Source: OMOG01 sp041485845
GTDB taxonomy: Bacteria > Acidobacteriota > Terriglobia > Bryobacterales > Bryobacteraceae
DNA: 22,118 nucleotides
Reading direction: 5' to 3'
Assembly: GCA_041485845.1 (NCBI GenBank)
Contig: JBGPKH010000065.1
Coordinates: 1-22,118 of the forward strand
Part shown: positions 15,182-22,118 of the stretch, one piece after another
Position numbering within the stretch: position 1 is the first letter of the stretch
Layout: each line of letters opens with the position of its first letter
The notes under the pieces: model-generated
Database searches by the model: none
What the model was told of the DNA's origin: nothing
Seen by the model: the letters and a program-made list of their open reading frames with translations, nothing else
Program-made: the position numbers and the translations under genes

Positions 15182-15538
15182 ATGGCGCGAACTAAAGACG
15201 CACTGAAGATTCTTAAGGGCGTGACCGGGAATAATGAAAGCGTCAAAGCCGGAATTGCCCAGGCGAAGATCAACTTTGAGGTTGCTCAGATGATCTACGA
15301 CGCCCGGACCGAAGCAGGTCTATCGCAAAGTGAACTTGCGGCCCTGATCGGTTCGAAGCAGCCTGTCATCGCTCGCCTTGAAGACGCCGACTATGAGGGG
15401 CATTCCCTGACGATGCTTCAGCGGATAGCCGCGGCGCTAGAGCAGCGGCTTGAGCTTCGTTTCGTTCCTCGGCGAAAACGTCCTGTGCGGAGATACGTAG
15501 CGCTGGCATCCGCAAAGCGGAAACTGCAACCGGCATAG
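15182..15538 (+). CDS. Xre/HigA-type helix-turn-helix antitoxin
   Basis: A 118-residue protein with a central Cro/C1-type helix-turn-helix (about residues 37-92: IYDARTEAGLSQSELAALIG, KQPVIARLEDADYEGHSL, LQRIAAALEQRLELRF). The basic C-terminal tail (RRKRPVRRY, AKRKLQ) could add DNA or RNA contacts. It starts 2 bp after the toxin stop, with AGAGGAG just upstream inside the toxin's last codons, so translation is coupled. By family knowledge it neutralises the toxin and represses the operon. The start is an ATG with good spacing. Confidence 0.86.
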   Translation: MARTKDALKILKGVTGNNESVKAGIAQAKINFEVAQMIYDARTEAGLSQSELAALIGSKQPVIARLEDADYEGHSLTMLQRIAAALEQRLELRFVPRRKRPVRRYVALASAKRKLQPA

Positions 15539-15712
15539 ACCCGGCCGTTACAAACCCACCGCCGGGCGGGGAGCGGCCGGTTTCGGAGACGTCTGCGCCG
15601 CGGACACGCTCCAGCACAAACCCAACACCCACCAACTCGCTCTTTTGTCCATGCTCTCCCTCCTTCCCAGGGCGATGGTAGCGCACAAGAGAACAACTGA
15701 CCAGAGAAGGAA

Positions 15713-15742
15713 TTACGGCTTCCTTTCTCTAACAGGTATAAT
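15713..15742 (+). promoter_or_regulatory. Putative promoter of the DsrE-family gene
   Basis: A perfect -10 TATAAT at 15737-15742 is preceded, 18 bp upstream, by TTACGG (15713-15718), a weak -35. The leader to the ATG at 15787 would be about 38 nt. Within it, GTACC (15770-15774) and GGTAC (15779-15783) form a small hairpin that overlaps the only ribosome-binding candidate, GGGGG at 15776-15780. Confidence 0.5.
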
Positions 15743-15786
15743 GAACTCATTCTCTGAAACAGGCAACCCGTACCTGGGGGTACCCA

Positions 15787-16155
15787 ATGAGCGACGTAAC
15801 GAAAAAACTCGTGGTTCTGACTTCCCACAACGCCAACGGAGATCGATCGACCGTAGCGCTGACGATTGCCAGCGCGGCGCTCTCGGCGGGTATGGAGGTG
15901 CTGGTCTTCCTCGTCTCCGACGGCGTCGAATTATGCCGTGAGGGAGCCGCCGACCTGTCGCATTTTACTCCGTTCCGCCCGCTGGGCGAGCTGGTCGAGA
16001 GTTTCATCCAAGGCGGTGGCGTTTTCGTGGCGTGCGGCTCGTGCTTCCAATTTCGCGGAATGAAGGAAGATCAGAATGCGCCGGGCGCGCAGGTCGCCGG
16101 GGTCACGACCCTGGTCTCGTGGTTGAAAGCCGGCGCCGCCACCATCTCGCTGTGA
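15787..16155 (+). CDS. DsrE/DsrF-like family protein
   Basis: A 122-residue small alpha/beta protein. The pattern KLVVLTSHNANGDRSTVALTIASAALSAGMEVLVFLVSDGVEL, then LVESFIQGGGVFVACGSCFQFRGM, matches the DsrE-like fold used in sulfur-relay and predicted peroxiredoxin-like proteins. C83 and C86 (ACGSC) lie where family members carry the active cysteine; C50 is a third. Other Dsr or Tus genes are absent, so a role in persulfide transfer is only possible, not shown. It stands alone and converges on the kinase gene, with 9 bp between stop codons. Confidence 0.82.
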   Translation: MSDVTKKLVVLTSHNANGDRSTVALTIASAALSAGMEVLVFLVSDGVELCREGAADLSHFTPFRPLGELVESFIQGGGVFVACGSCFQFRGMKEDQNAPGAQVAGVTTLVSWLKAGAATISL

Positions 16156-16164
16156 GGCGGCTCT

Positions 16165-18735
16165 CTACTGCCCGTCCGCCCAATGCCGCCACAGGCGCGC
16201 GATCCCCGTAGCCGGGGTCGGGAACCCCTCCATCATCCACAGATCGTAGGTGCGGATACCCACGTTCAGGATCATGCGCTGGCCGTCGGGATGGATCGCC
16301 AGGTCGAAGAAGAAGTGCGCCAGATCGAGTTGCAGATCTACCGTCTTCAAGACCCTGCCGCTGGGCACCTCCATCGAGATCAGGCGCCATCGCCGGCCGG
16401 CGTCCAGCCGGATGTAGTAGTAGACATTCGCGGATCCCGGCGCGAAGTCGCCCGAAATCGCGGCATCTCCGGTCAGGACCTGGTCCTCCGTGCCATCCGG
16501 AGCCATGCGATGGATCGCATTCGGCCCCAGGTAAACCAGCCAGAGCCCGTCCGGCGACCACGAGATCCGCGGATTCCGGGTGGAACTGGCGAACTCGCGA
16601 ATCCCCACCGGCTTCTCTCCGCCGGCTGAGTTGAGTTTCACCAGTATGGTCCGTGAGCCGGACGTACCCGCAACCCCGATCCAATTCCCGTCGGGAGACC
16701 AGGTCAGTCCGGTCACTGCCGTGGCTACCGGGAGGTTGGCAATCAAGGCGGGGTGCCCGCCGGCTGCCGGAACCGTCCAAATCGCGCTTTTGGCGGAATA
16801 TGCAATGCGCTGGCCATCCGGCGAATACCGCACCGGAGTGCTCTCTCCCTTGATCCCGATCCCCGACACCAGCAGCGTCGGCCGGCTTCCGTCCGCATTG
16901 CGCGTCCACAAGCTATCCTCTACGTTGCCGCCGGAATCGATGGTCACGTAGGCGATCTGGTCGCCCGCGGGCGAATACTGCGGGCGCGCCTCAAACAGGG
17001 AGGTCGTCACCAGCGGCCGGAGGAGTTGTCCGCCGGTGGTATACTCGATCAGATCGAAGTCGGCCAGCCCCGTGGAGTAGATGATGCGCTTGCCATCCGG
17101 ACTCACCGAGGCGGACAAGTGAACTTCCGGTCCGCGCACCAGCGTCCGGATGGCGCGGCTGTCGGCATCCGCGAGCACCACGCGCCACGGCGATCCCAGG
17201 CACGCCACCAGGTGCCGCCCGTCGGGATACCAGGATGCGTGGTACACATCTTCCAGGGGCAAGAGGCGCGGCTTGCCCCCGGGGAACGGCACGACCCACG
17301 CTTCCTTGCTGTTGGCGATCACCACAAAGCGCGAGCCATCCGCCGAAAAGGGCGCCACCTCCAGCGACGTCTTATCTGGAAACGCCGCGGTGCCCGGCAT
17401 GGTTTGCGGCTCGGCCCCGGGGGGCGAGCTGGTGGCCAGTTCGAAGCCACCTTCCTTGGAGGGCCGCGCGAACACCACGGTCTTGCCGTCCGGCGAAAGC
17501 GCGGCGGAAGCACCCACGCCCCCCATCACGCGCTGCGGTGTTCCGCCCGCCGCGCTGACGCTCCACAGGTTCCCGGCCGCGCCATAGAAGACGCGGGCGC
17601 CGTCGGGGGACCAGAACGGCACCGTGTTGGCCACGCCCTCCACCGTGCGCGTCACCTGCGTGGCTACCGGCGAATCGAGCGCCCGAACGTAAATCTGATA
17701 CAGCCCCATCACGCCCTTCACGTACGCCACGGATTTTCCGTCGGGCGAGAATGCGGGCAGGTATTCCGTGTCGGGATCCACGGCGATGGGCGTGTACTTC
17801 GTGTGGTCCAGCGAAACCGCGTCTCCCGGCGTCAGGATGGCGGTTAGCGCCGCGCCGGTCACCAACGCAGCGGCAATCAGGGCCGGGACCCAGTACCTTC
17901 GCCGCTTCCGTCCCGCAATGCCCGTGATCGCGGGCGCCGTCATCGAAGCGCCCGACAACGAGCGCAGCGCGAAGGCCAAGTCATACGCCGACTGGAACCG
18001 GTGAAGCGGATCCTTTTCCAGACAGTGCCGCACCACGTCCCTTATTCCCGCCGGCACGCTGGGGGGAAGTTCCGGCGGATCGATGTTCAGGATCGCGGTC
18101 ATCACCTCCGCCGCTGTTTCCTTGGAGTACGCGCGGCTCCCGGAGAGCAGCTCGTAGAGGATCAGACCGAAGCTGAAGATATCGGAACGGTGATCGGCGC
18201 CCAGCCCGCGCACCTGCTCCGGCGACATATAGGCCGCCGTGCCCACCACGATCCCTTCGAGCGTTCGCGTGACGTCCCCGGATTGCGCGGGGTCGGTCGG
18301 CCTCGCCAGGCCGAAGTCCAGGATTTTCGGCCGGCCGTCGCGCCCGAGCATGATGTTTTCCGGCTTGAGGTCGCGGTGCGCGAAGCCCGCGGTGTGCGCC
18401 GCAGCCAGACCGTCGGCAATCTGCACCGCGATGTCGATGGTCTTCCGCAGAGGGAAGGCGGCTCCGCGGAGAGAGTGCCCCTCCACCAGTTCGGTGACGA
18501 TGTAATCCTCTCCCACATCGTATATGGCGATGATGTTGGGATGGTTGAGCGCGGCCACCGCCCGCGCTTCCTGGGTCAGGCGGCGCGAGTCTCCCCGGTG
18601 TCGCGACAGAACTTTGAGGGCCACCTCCCGATTCAGCCGCGAATCGAAGGCCCGGTAGACTTCGCCCATCCCGCCGGCCCCCAGGGGCGCGACGATCTCG
18701 TACGGGCCGAATCGCGTGCCGGGCGGGAGAGGCAT
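16165..18735 (-). CDS. Membrane Ser/Thr protein kinase with PD40/TolB beta-propeller
   Basis: An 856-residue protein if started at the ATG at 18733-18735. The Hanks-type kinase domain is at about 12-260: glycine loop GAGGMGEVY (19-27), ATP lysine K41, HRDLKPEN (catalytic D122), DFG at 140-142, and an SPE-type APE motif (171-173). One membrane helix at about 281-301 separates it from an external propeller with about eleven SPDG-type blades (for example SPDGKTVVFAR, SPDGKRIIYST, SPDGQRIAYSA). Such kinases are thought to couple an external signal to phosphorylation. The frame is open upstream to a GTG at 18852, but the MPLPPGTRFGPYEI start is the usual one for this family. It is divergent from the PRT-AMMECR1 gene; a shared control region makes a functional link possible but unproven. 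Confidence 0.92.
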   Translation of the reverse strand: MPLPPGTRFGPYEIVAPLGAGGMGEVYRAFDSRLNREVALKVLSRHRGDSRRLTQEARAVAALNHPNIIAIYDVGEDYIVTELVEGHSLRGAAFPLRKTIDIAVQIADGLAAAHTAGFAHRDLKPENIMLGRDGRPKILDFGLARPTDPAQSGDVTRTLEGIVVGTAAYMSPEQVRGLGADHRSDIFSFGLILYELLSGSRAYSKETAAEVMTAILNIDPPELPPSVPAGIRDVVRHCLEKDPLHRFQSAYDLAFALRSLSGASMTAPAITGIAGRKRRRYWVPALIAAALVTGAALTAILTPGDAVSLDHTKYTPIAVDPDTEYLPAFSPDGKSVAYVKGVMGLYQIYVRALDSPVATQVTRTVEGVANTVPFWSPDGARVFYGAAGNLWSVSAAGGTPQRVMGGVGASAALSPDGKTVVFARPSKEGGFELATSSPPGAEPQTMPGTAAFPDKTSLEVAPFSADGSRFVVIANSKEAWVVPFPGGKPRLLPLEDVYHASWYPDGRHLVACLGSPWRVVLADADSRAIRTLVRGPEVHLSASVSPDGKRIIYSTGLADFDLIEYTTGGQLLRPLVTTSLFEARPQYSPAGDQIAYVTIDSGGNVEDSLWTRNADGSRPTLLVSGIGIKGESTPVRYSPDGQRIAYSAKSAIWTVPAAGGHPALIANLPVATAVTGLTWSPDGNWIGVAGTSGSRTILVKLNSAGGEKPVGIREFASSTRNPRISWSPDGLWLVYLGPNAIHRMAPDGTEDQVLTGDAAISGDFAPGSANVYYYIRLDAGRRWRLISMEVPSGRVLKTVDLQLDLAHFFFDLAIHPDGQRMILNVGIRTYDLWMMEGFPTPATGIARLWRHWADGQ

Positions 18736-18872
18736 CTTGTAACCAATGTACCGTGGCGCGGGCATTCGTGTGTCCGCGATTTCGCGAGAATTGGGGCCGG
18801 CGTGGGGCGGACCCGCGCGATTCGTAGTCTCCTGCGCTCTGAGAGTGAACACCGTCCAACCCAGGAAGAGGC

Positions 18873-18892
18873 GCGGAAATCCGCGGAAATCC
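18873..18892. repeat. Tandem 10-bp repeat GCGGAAATCC x2
   Basis: Two perfect adjacent copies of GCGGAAATCC occupy 18873-18882 and 18883-18892 in the region between the divergent kinase and PRT-AMMECR1 genes, about 25 bp before the inverted repeat at 18918-18940. Direct repeats one helical turn apart can be regulator sites, but two copies may also be chance. Confidence 0.4.
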
Positions 18893-18917
18893 CCGGACTG
18901 CTAGAAATGTCCCATTT

Positions 18918-18940
18918 TGGGGTAAGATATCCGTACCCCA
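18918..18940. promoter_or_regulatory. Inverted repeat in the divergent kinase/PRT-AMMECR1 control region
   Basis: TGGGGTA (18918-18924) and TACCCCA (18934-18940) form a perfect 7-bp inverted repeat with a 9-nt spacer, so arm centres are about 16 bp apart, which fits a dimeric DNA-binding protein. TAAGAT at 18923-18928 could serve as a -10 for the rightward gene, in which case the repeat would overlap the promoter. The binding protein is unknown. Confidence 0.45.
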
Positions 18941-19006
18941 GATACGGGCCTACGTGCAACCAATTGGAGACCGGCACGTCCAAGTCTGGGAATTCAAGGA
19001 ACAGCG

Positions 19007-21895
19007 ATGCCGTCCTCTACGCCCGCGCGGTCCGAACTGTTGGCGCGCCTCCTGCGCGATGGCATCCTGTATCGCTCGCCGTCCCAGCCCGTGGTCTCGC
19101 GCGACGGAACCCCGGCCAACTGGATGCTCAATTCCCTGGCCGTCACCCTGACCACCGATGGGGCCGAGCTGGCCGGCCGCTGCGTTCTCGATCTGCTGCA
19201 CAACTTCGAGGGACGGCAGATCGCCACCTACGGGCTCACCGGCATCCCCATCCTGCAATCCTGCGTGCTGCAATCCGGCGGGCGCTATCGCGGCCTCCTG
19301 ATTCGCAAGCAGCCCAAGACCTCGGGAGCGCTGAAAGTCGTCGAAGGACCGCTCGACCCCGCCGAGCCGATCGTCGTGGTGGACGACTCCATCAGTTCCG
19401 GCATCTCCATGACCGAATCGTGCCGCCTCCTCGAGGCCGCCGGACTCCGCGTCGAAGGCGGTGTCTTCCTGGTGCGCTTCGCATGGGACCGCGGCTTCGG
19501 ACGGATGGTCGAACGCGGATATCACGTGGAGGCCGTCTACGATATCGGGGACGATTTCATGACCCGCATGCCCGGCGAAACCGTCCCGGCGTCCAACCCT
19601 TCGAAGATCTTCCCCGATTTCCGCTGGAGTGAGCGCACCGCGCCGGAAGCGCTGCACCCCGCCGAACTGGCGCGCGCCGTTCTTGAGGAGTACTTCGACT
19701 CCGGCAAACTCCTGCGGCCTCCGCGCAGCGTCGCGGGCGCGCATGATGCCGCGGGCGGCGTATGGGTAAGCCTGCGCGATCGGCGTGACTTGCACCTGCG
19801 GCACGCGCGCGACGGCTTCTGGCACTTCCCCGGCGAAGAAGTCTGGGATTTGCCCGAGGGGGTAGTGCGCGCCGCCCTGCGTACCGCCCTCCATCTGCCG
19901 GCGGCGGAGGGCGGGCGCCTGCTGGGCGCCAGCAGCATCGCGGTCACATTCTTCGGCGCGCTCGAGCCCTGCGACGTGGGACAACTCGACAACCAGCGCT
20001 ATGGCATCGTGGTCCGCAGCCGCGAGCGTGGTTATCGTATGGGCGGCGCGCTGCCGCGTATGCCCGGAATCGCCAACGAATGGGAGCAGTTCCAGCACGC
20101 CCGGATCCACAACGCGCGGCTCATTTCGTTCGAGCCCTATATCCTGTACCGTCACGCAGTGTCCAAGGCAGTGGAACCGGGAGCGGCGTGGCAGCCCACC
20201 GGCGTCCCGCTGCCGGCTATTCCGGACTGGAGCCGCAACCCCGCGGTCTGCGCCCCTCTCGCCGTACGCGCCCGCGATATCGTGTTGTCCGCGCTTCGCG
20301 GCCTGCCCGAGACCACCGCGCCGATTCCTCCCGGCCTCCTGCCCGCCGAAGTCGACTCCCTGTACGTGTGCGTGTACCTCGACGGCCGCGTCCGCGGTTG
20401 CATGGGGTCCAGGCTGCACGATGCCGACACGGACCTGCGCACGCTCGCCCTGGCTGCGCTCCGCGACTCCCGCTTCGCCTCCGCCCCAGGCAACGGCCCA
20501 GTCCAGGTTGCCGCGAGCGACGTTGCGGTGAGCGTTTCCGTTCTGCACAACGCCCTCACCTTGGGAGAATTCACGCCCGACGAGGTCGCGCTCCGCTTCC
20601 GGCACGGCGATCAGTGCCTGATGGCGTGGCAGGGCCGGCAGGTGGGCCTTCTCCTCCCGGTCGTGGCCTGGTGGTACAGCCTCGGCGCGCGCGCCTTCGC
20701 GGCCGAGGTGGTTCGCAAGGCGGAGATCGCCGCGCCGCCGTATCGTTGGCTCCGTTTCGATTGCTCTACCTGGCTGGCGGACCGCGAGGGCGCCGCCCCC
20801 ATGCGCGGCGCGTTCAAAATCTCCGCGCCCGCCCTCTCCGCCGAATCCCGCGCGCGGCTCCACGCAGCTTACCTGGCGCGAATGGTCAAGCCCGACGGCT
20901 CGTTGTACGAGCGCTACGAACCGTTCCAGAACCGGCTCTACGAAGGGGACAACCCGCCGCGGTCGGCCCATGCGGCCTGGGTTCTGGCACAGGCGCATCG
21001 CACCTTGGGAGACGCCGCGATCGGCGCCGCCGCCGGCCGCTTGATCGCCTGGCACCTGGATCGCCTGCGCCAGGACGCCGATGGCCTATGGATGTCGGGC
21101 GCGGAGCCTTCCGTCTCCGAGCTTGCCTTCCTCCTGCTGGCGCTGGCCAAACTACCCCCGGGCGATGCGCGCCGCTCGTGCGCCCGCGATCTGGCGGAGA
21201 CCTTGTGGTCGCGCATCGGCCCGCACGGACGGATCGCCACCCATCGCGATCCCGCCCGCGGCGGCGAGCACTATCAGGATTACTATCCGGCCCAGGTGTT
21301 GCTGGCGTTGGCCGAAGCTTCGGCCGCAGTGGGCAGCGAGGTGAGAACCCTGGAGATCGATCGCGCGTTCCGCTTCTACCGCCACCGCTTCCGCTACCGC
21401 CGCGGATTCGGTCAGGCCTCCTGGATGATGCGCGCATTCTGCGCGTGGCACGGCCTCACCGCCGGCCCGCCGTACGCCGGCCTGGTATTCGAAATCGGTG
21501 ACTGGATCCTGCAATACCAGCAGGAGAAGACCGGGGCATTCTTGAACGATCACCAGCACGACTCGCCCGGCTTCACGACGGCGGTCTACCTGGAGGGGAT
21601 CGCTGCCGCGGCGAAAACGGCCGCTGCCCTGGGAGACCAAGCACGCCGGCGCCGATACGCGGGCGCATGCCGCCGCGGTCTTGCTTTTCTCGACGAGCTG
21701 ACCATCCAGGAGCGCGACGCCTCGGTCCTGCCCAACGCCCGCTTCGCGCTGGGCGGCTTGCGCGGAAGCGTCCGTTCGAGCGAGATTCGCAGTGATTTCG
21801 TACAACATGCTTTGTCCGCGAGTCTGGAGTTCGCGGAAGGTGTAGTTCCTGTTCCAGTTCATAGCGCACCAATAGAAGGAGACGTCCATGCCTGA
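19007..21895 (+). CDS. PRT-AMMECR1-helical toroid multidomain fusion protein
   Basis: A 962-residue protein with no signal peptide or membrane segment. Residues 1-200 resemble orotate phosphoribosyltransferase: LLIRKQPKTSG (97-107) matches the family's RK-x2-K-x-G loop, and VVVDDSISSG (123-132) is the PRPP-binding motif. Residues about 215-392 look like a degenerate AMMECR1 domain (RYGIVVRSRERGYRMGGALP) lacking the signature. Residues about 415-600 are a canonical AMMECR1 domain: YVCVYLDGRVRGCMGS, with RGCMG at 463-467 for the usual RGCIG, then LRDSRF and VSVSVL. Residues about 620-930 are helical-hairpin repeats (SELAFLLLALAKL, YYPAQVLLALAEA, GFTTAVYLEGIAAA), like an alpha/alpha-toroid of the six-hairpin or cyclase type. 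AMMECR1 proteins usually accompany MEMO and radical-SAM partners, absent here. AAGGA at 18996-19000 supports the ATG. The stop overlaps the PEI-repeat gene. Function unknown. Confidence 0.8.
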   Translation: MPSSTPARSELLARLLRDGILYRSPSQPVVSRDGTPANWMLNSLAVTLTTDGAELAGRCVLDLLHNFEGRQIATYGLTGIPILQSCVLQSGGRYRGLLIRKQPKTSGALKVVEGPLDPAEPIVVVDDSISSGISMTESCRLLEAAGLRVEGGVFLVRFAWDRGFGRMVERGYHVEAVYDIGDDFMTRMPGETVPASNPSKIFPDFRWSERTAPEALHPAELARAVLEEYFDSGKLLRPPRSVAGAHDAAGGVWVSLRDRRDLHLRHARDGFWHFPGEEVWDLPEGVVRAALRTALHLPAAEGGRLLGASSIAVTFFGALEPCDVGQLDNQRYGIVVRSRERGYRMGGALPRMPGIANEWEQFQHARIHNARLISFEPYILYRHAVSKAVEPGAAWQPTGVPLPAIPDWSRNPAVCAPLAVRARDIVLSALRGLPETTAPIPPGLLPAEVDSLYVCVYLDGRVRGCMGSRLHDADTDLRTLALAALRDSRFASAPGNGPVQVAASDVAVSVSVLHNALTLGEFTPDEVALRFRHGDQCLMAWQGRQVGLLLPVVAWWYSLGARAFAAEVVRKAEIAAPPYRWLRFDCSTWLADREGAAPMRGAFKISAPALSAESRARLHAAYLARMVKPDGSLYERYEPFQNRLYEGDNPPRSAHAAWVLAQAHRTLGDAAIGAAAGRLIAWHLDRLRQDADGLWMSGAEPSVSELAFLLLALAKLPPGDARRSCARDLAETLWSRIGPHGRIATHRDPARGGEHYQDYYPAQVLLALAEASAAVGSEVRTLEIDRAFRFYRHRFRYRRGFGQASWMMRAFCAWHGLTAGPPYAGLVFEIGDWILQYQQEKTGAFLNDHQHDSPGFTTAVYLEGIAAAAKTAAALGDQARRRRYAGACRRGLAFLDELTIQERDASVLPNARFALGGLRGSVRSSEIRSDFVQHALSASLEFAEGVVPVPVHSAPIEGDVHA
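21874..21882 (+). promoter_or_regulatory. Strong ribosome-binding site for the PEI-repeat gene
   Basis: AGAAGGAGA at 21874-21882 places its AAGGAG core 6 nt before the ATG at 21888, inside the last codons of the upstream gene. It fixes the start and reading frame of the repeat protein and implies efficient, coupled translation. Confidence 0.75.
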
Positions 21896-22118
21896 CGAGC
21901 CAAAACCCTACGGCCCCCCCCAGCCCGCAAAGAAGACTCAAATTCAACCCGAGATCGGCCCCGAAATCCGCCCGGAGATTCGACCGGAGATCGGCCCGGA
22001 GATCCGCCCCGAAATCGGCCCCGAGATCAGCCCGGAGATCAGCCCGGAAATCCGCCCCGAGATCGGTCCCGAGATCCGCCCCGAGATCCGCCCTGAGATT
22101 CGGCCGGAGATCGGCCCG
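21888..22118 (+). CDS. PEI-tetrapeptide repeat protein (3' end outside window)
   Basis: Seventy-seven residues are visible before the window ends, with no stop. A 20-residue leader (MPDEPKPYGPPQPAKKTQIQ) rich in Pro and Lys is followed by 14 uninterrupted tetrapeptides Pro-Glu-Ile-X, where X is Gly (5), Arg (7) or Ser (2). Synonymous codons vary between units (CCC/CCG/CCT, GAG/GAA, ATC/ATT), so the protein repeat is older than a fresh DNA slippage event and appears selected at the amino-acid level. There is no signal peptide, cysteine or aromatic residue in the repeat. The ATG overlaps the preceding stop by 8 bp (ATGCCTGA) behind a strong ribosome-binding site, so it is made together with the PRT-AMMECR1 protein. 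It could be a substrate, scaffold or structural partner of that protein. I recognise no family. Confidence 0.8.
   Translation, partial: MPDEPKPYGPPQPAKKTQIQPEIGPEIRPEIRPEIGPEIRPEIGPEISPEISPEIRPEIGPEIRPEIRPEIRPEIGP
21948..22118 (+). repeat. 12-bp coding tandem repeat array (PEI units)
   Basis: Fourteen 12-bp units run from 21948 to 22115 and a further unit begins at the window edge. All keep the pattern CCN-GAR-ATY-NNN in one frame with variation mostly at third positions and in the fourth codon. Its true length is unknown because it reaches the end of the window. Confidence 0.92.

Noticed and set aside
15539..15786. Possible intrinsic terminator after the antitoxin (CCGGCCG/CGGCCGG arms)
   Set aside because: The loop is 26 nt and no T-run follows the stem, so I could not support it as a terminator.
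15418..15828. Minus-strand 136-codon frame across the antitoxin 3' end and the intergenic region
   Set aside because: The product is Trp/Cys/Arg-rich, has no domain, and overlaps the DsrE promoter and two supported genes.
18001..19632. Plus-strand open frame (543 codons) spanning the kinase start and the PRT start
   Set aside because: It crosses two genes and their intergenic region and is antisense to the kinase catalytic core.
18950..21055. Minus-strand open frame (701 codons) opposite the PRT-AMMECR1 gene
   Set aside because: The plus strand carries PRPP-loop and RGCMG motifs, a ribosome-binding site and a coupled downstream gene; the reverse frame has none of these.
21948..22118. Repeat array as a CRISPR
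   Set aside because: Units are 12 bp, directly contiguous with no spacers, and keep a coding frame behind a ribosome-binding site.

Overview
The window is high-GC DNA from a bacterium that is most likely an acidobacterium of the Bryobacterales/Solibacter type. The inference rests on gene content: a PadR regulator directly upstream of an ADOP-type duplicated orphan permease, a Ser/Thr kinase fused to a PD40/TolB beta-propeller, a Tat-exported sulfatase, and abundant small ECF sigma/anti-sigma modules. No rRNA, tRNA or CRISPR array was found.

Layout. Positions 1-121 look like the right end of an IS21-like element, followed by about 570 bp of decayed or non-coding DNA. A Tat-type sulfatase (minus, 690-2108) and an AAG-family DNA-3-methyladenine glycosylase (minus, 2519-3115) follow. 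A plus-strand run then starts: thpR, plsY and gpsA overlap by 4 bp at each junction (RNA 2',3'-cyclic phosphodiesterase, then two steps of phospholipid precursor synthesis), followed closely by an ECF sigma factor, a zinc-finger anti-sigma factor and a DUF3106-like secreted protein. priA (7238-9649) converges on a coiled-coil protein with a degenerate GGDEF domain, which is divergent from lexA. The priA/GGDEF/lexA block is bracketed by two inverted copies of a 32-33 bp palindromic element. A PadR-ADOP pair, a HigBA-type toxin-antitoxin pair, a DsrE-family protein and a large kinase-propeller protein (minus) follow.

The most unusual part is the right end. A 962-residue protein (19007-21895) appears to fuse an orotate-phosphoribosyltransferase-like domain, a degenerate and then a canonical AMMECR1 domain, and a C-terminal alpha/alpha-toroid-like helical domain. 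Its stop codon overlaps the start of an ORF with a strong ribosome-binding site that encodes a low-complexity protein of at least 14 tandem Pro-Glu-Ile-(Gly/Arg/Ser) tetrapeptides and runs off the window. A large multidomain protein of uncertain chemistry coupled to a repetitive proline-rich polypeptide is the best candidate here for an undescribed system, possibly a modifying enzyme with its substrate. I know of no described system with this layout; that statement is from memory and not from a search. Gene functions are called by motif recognition only.
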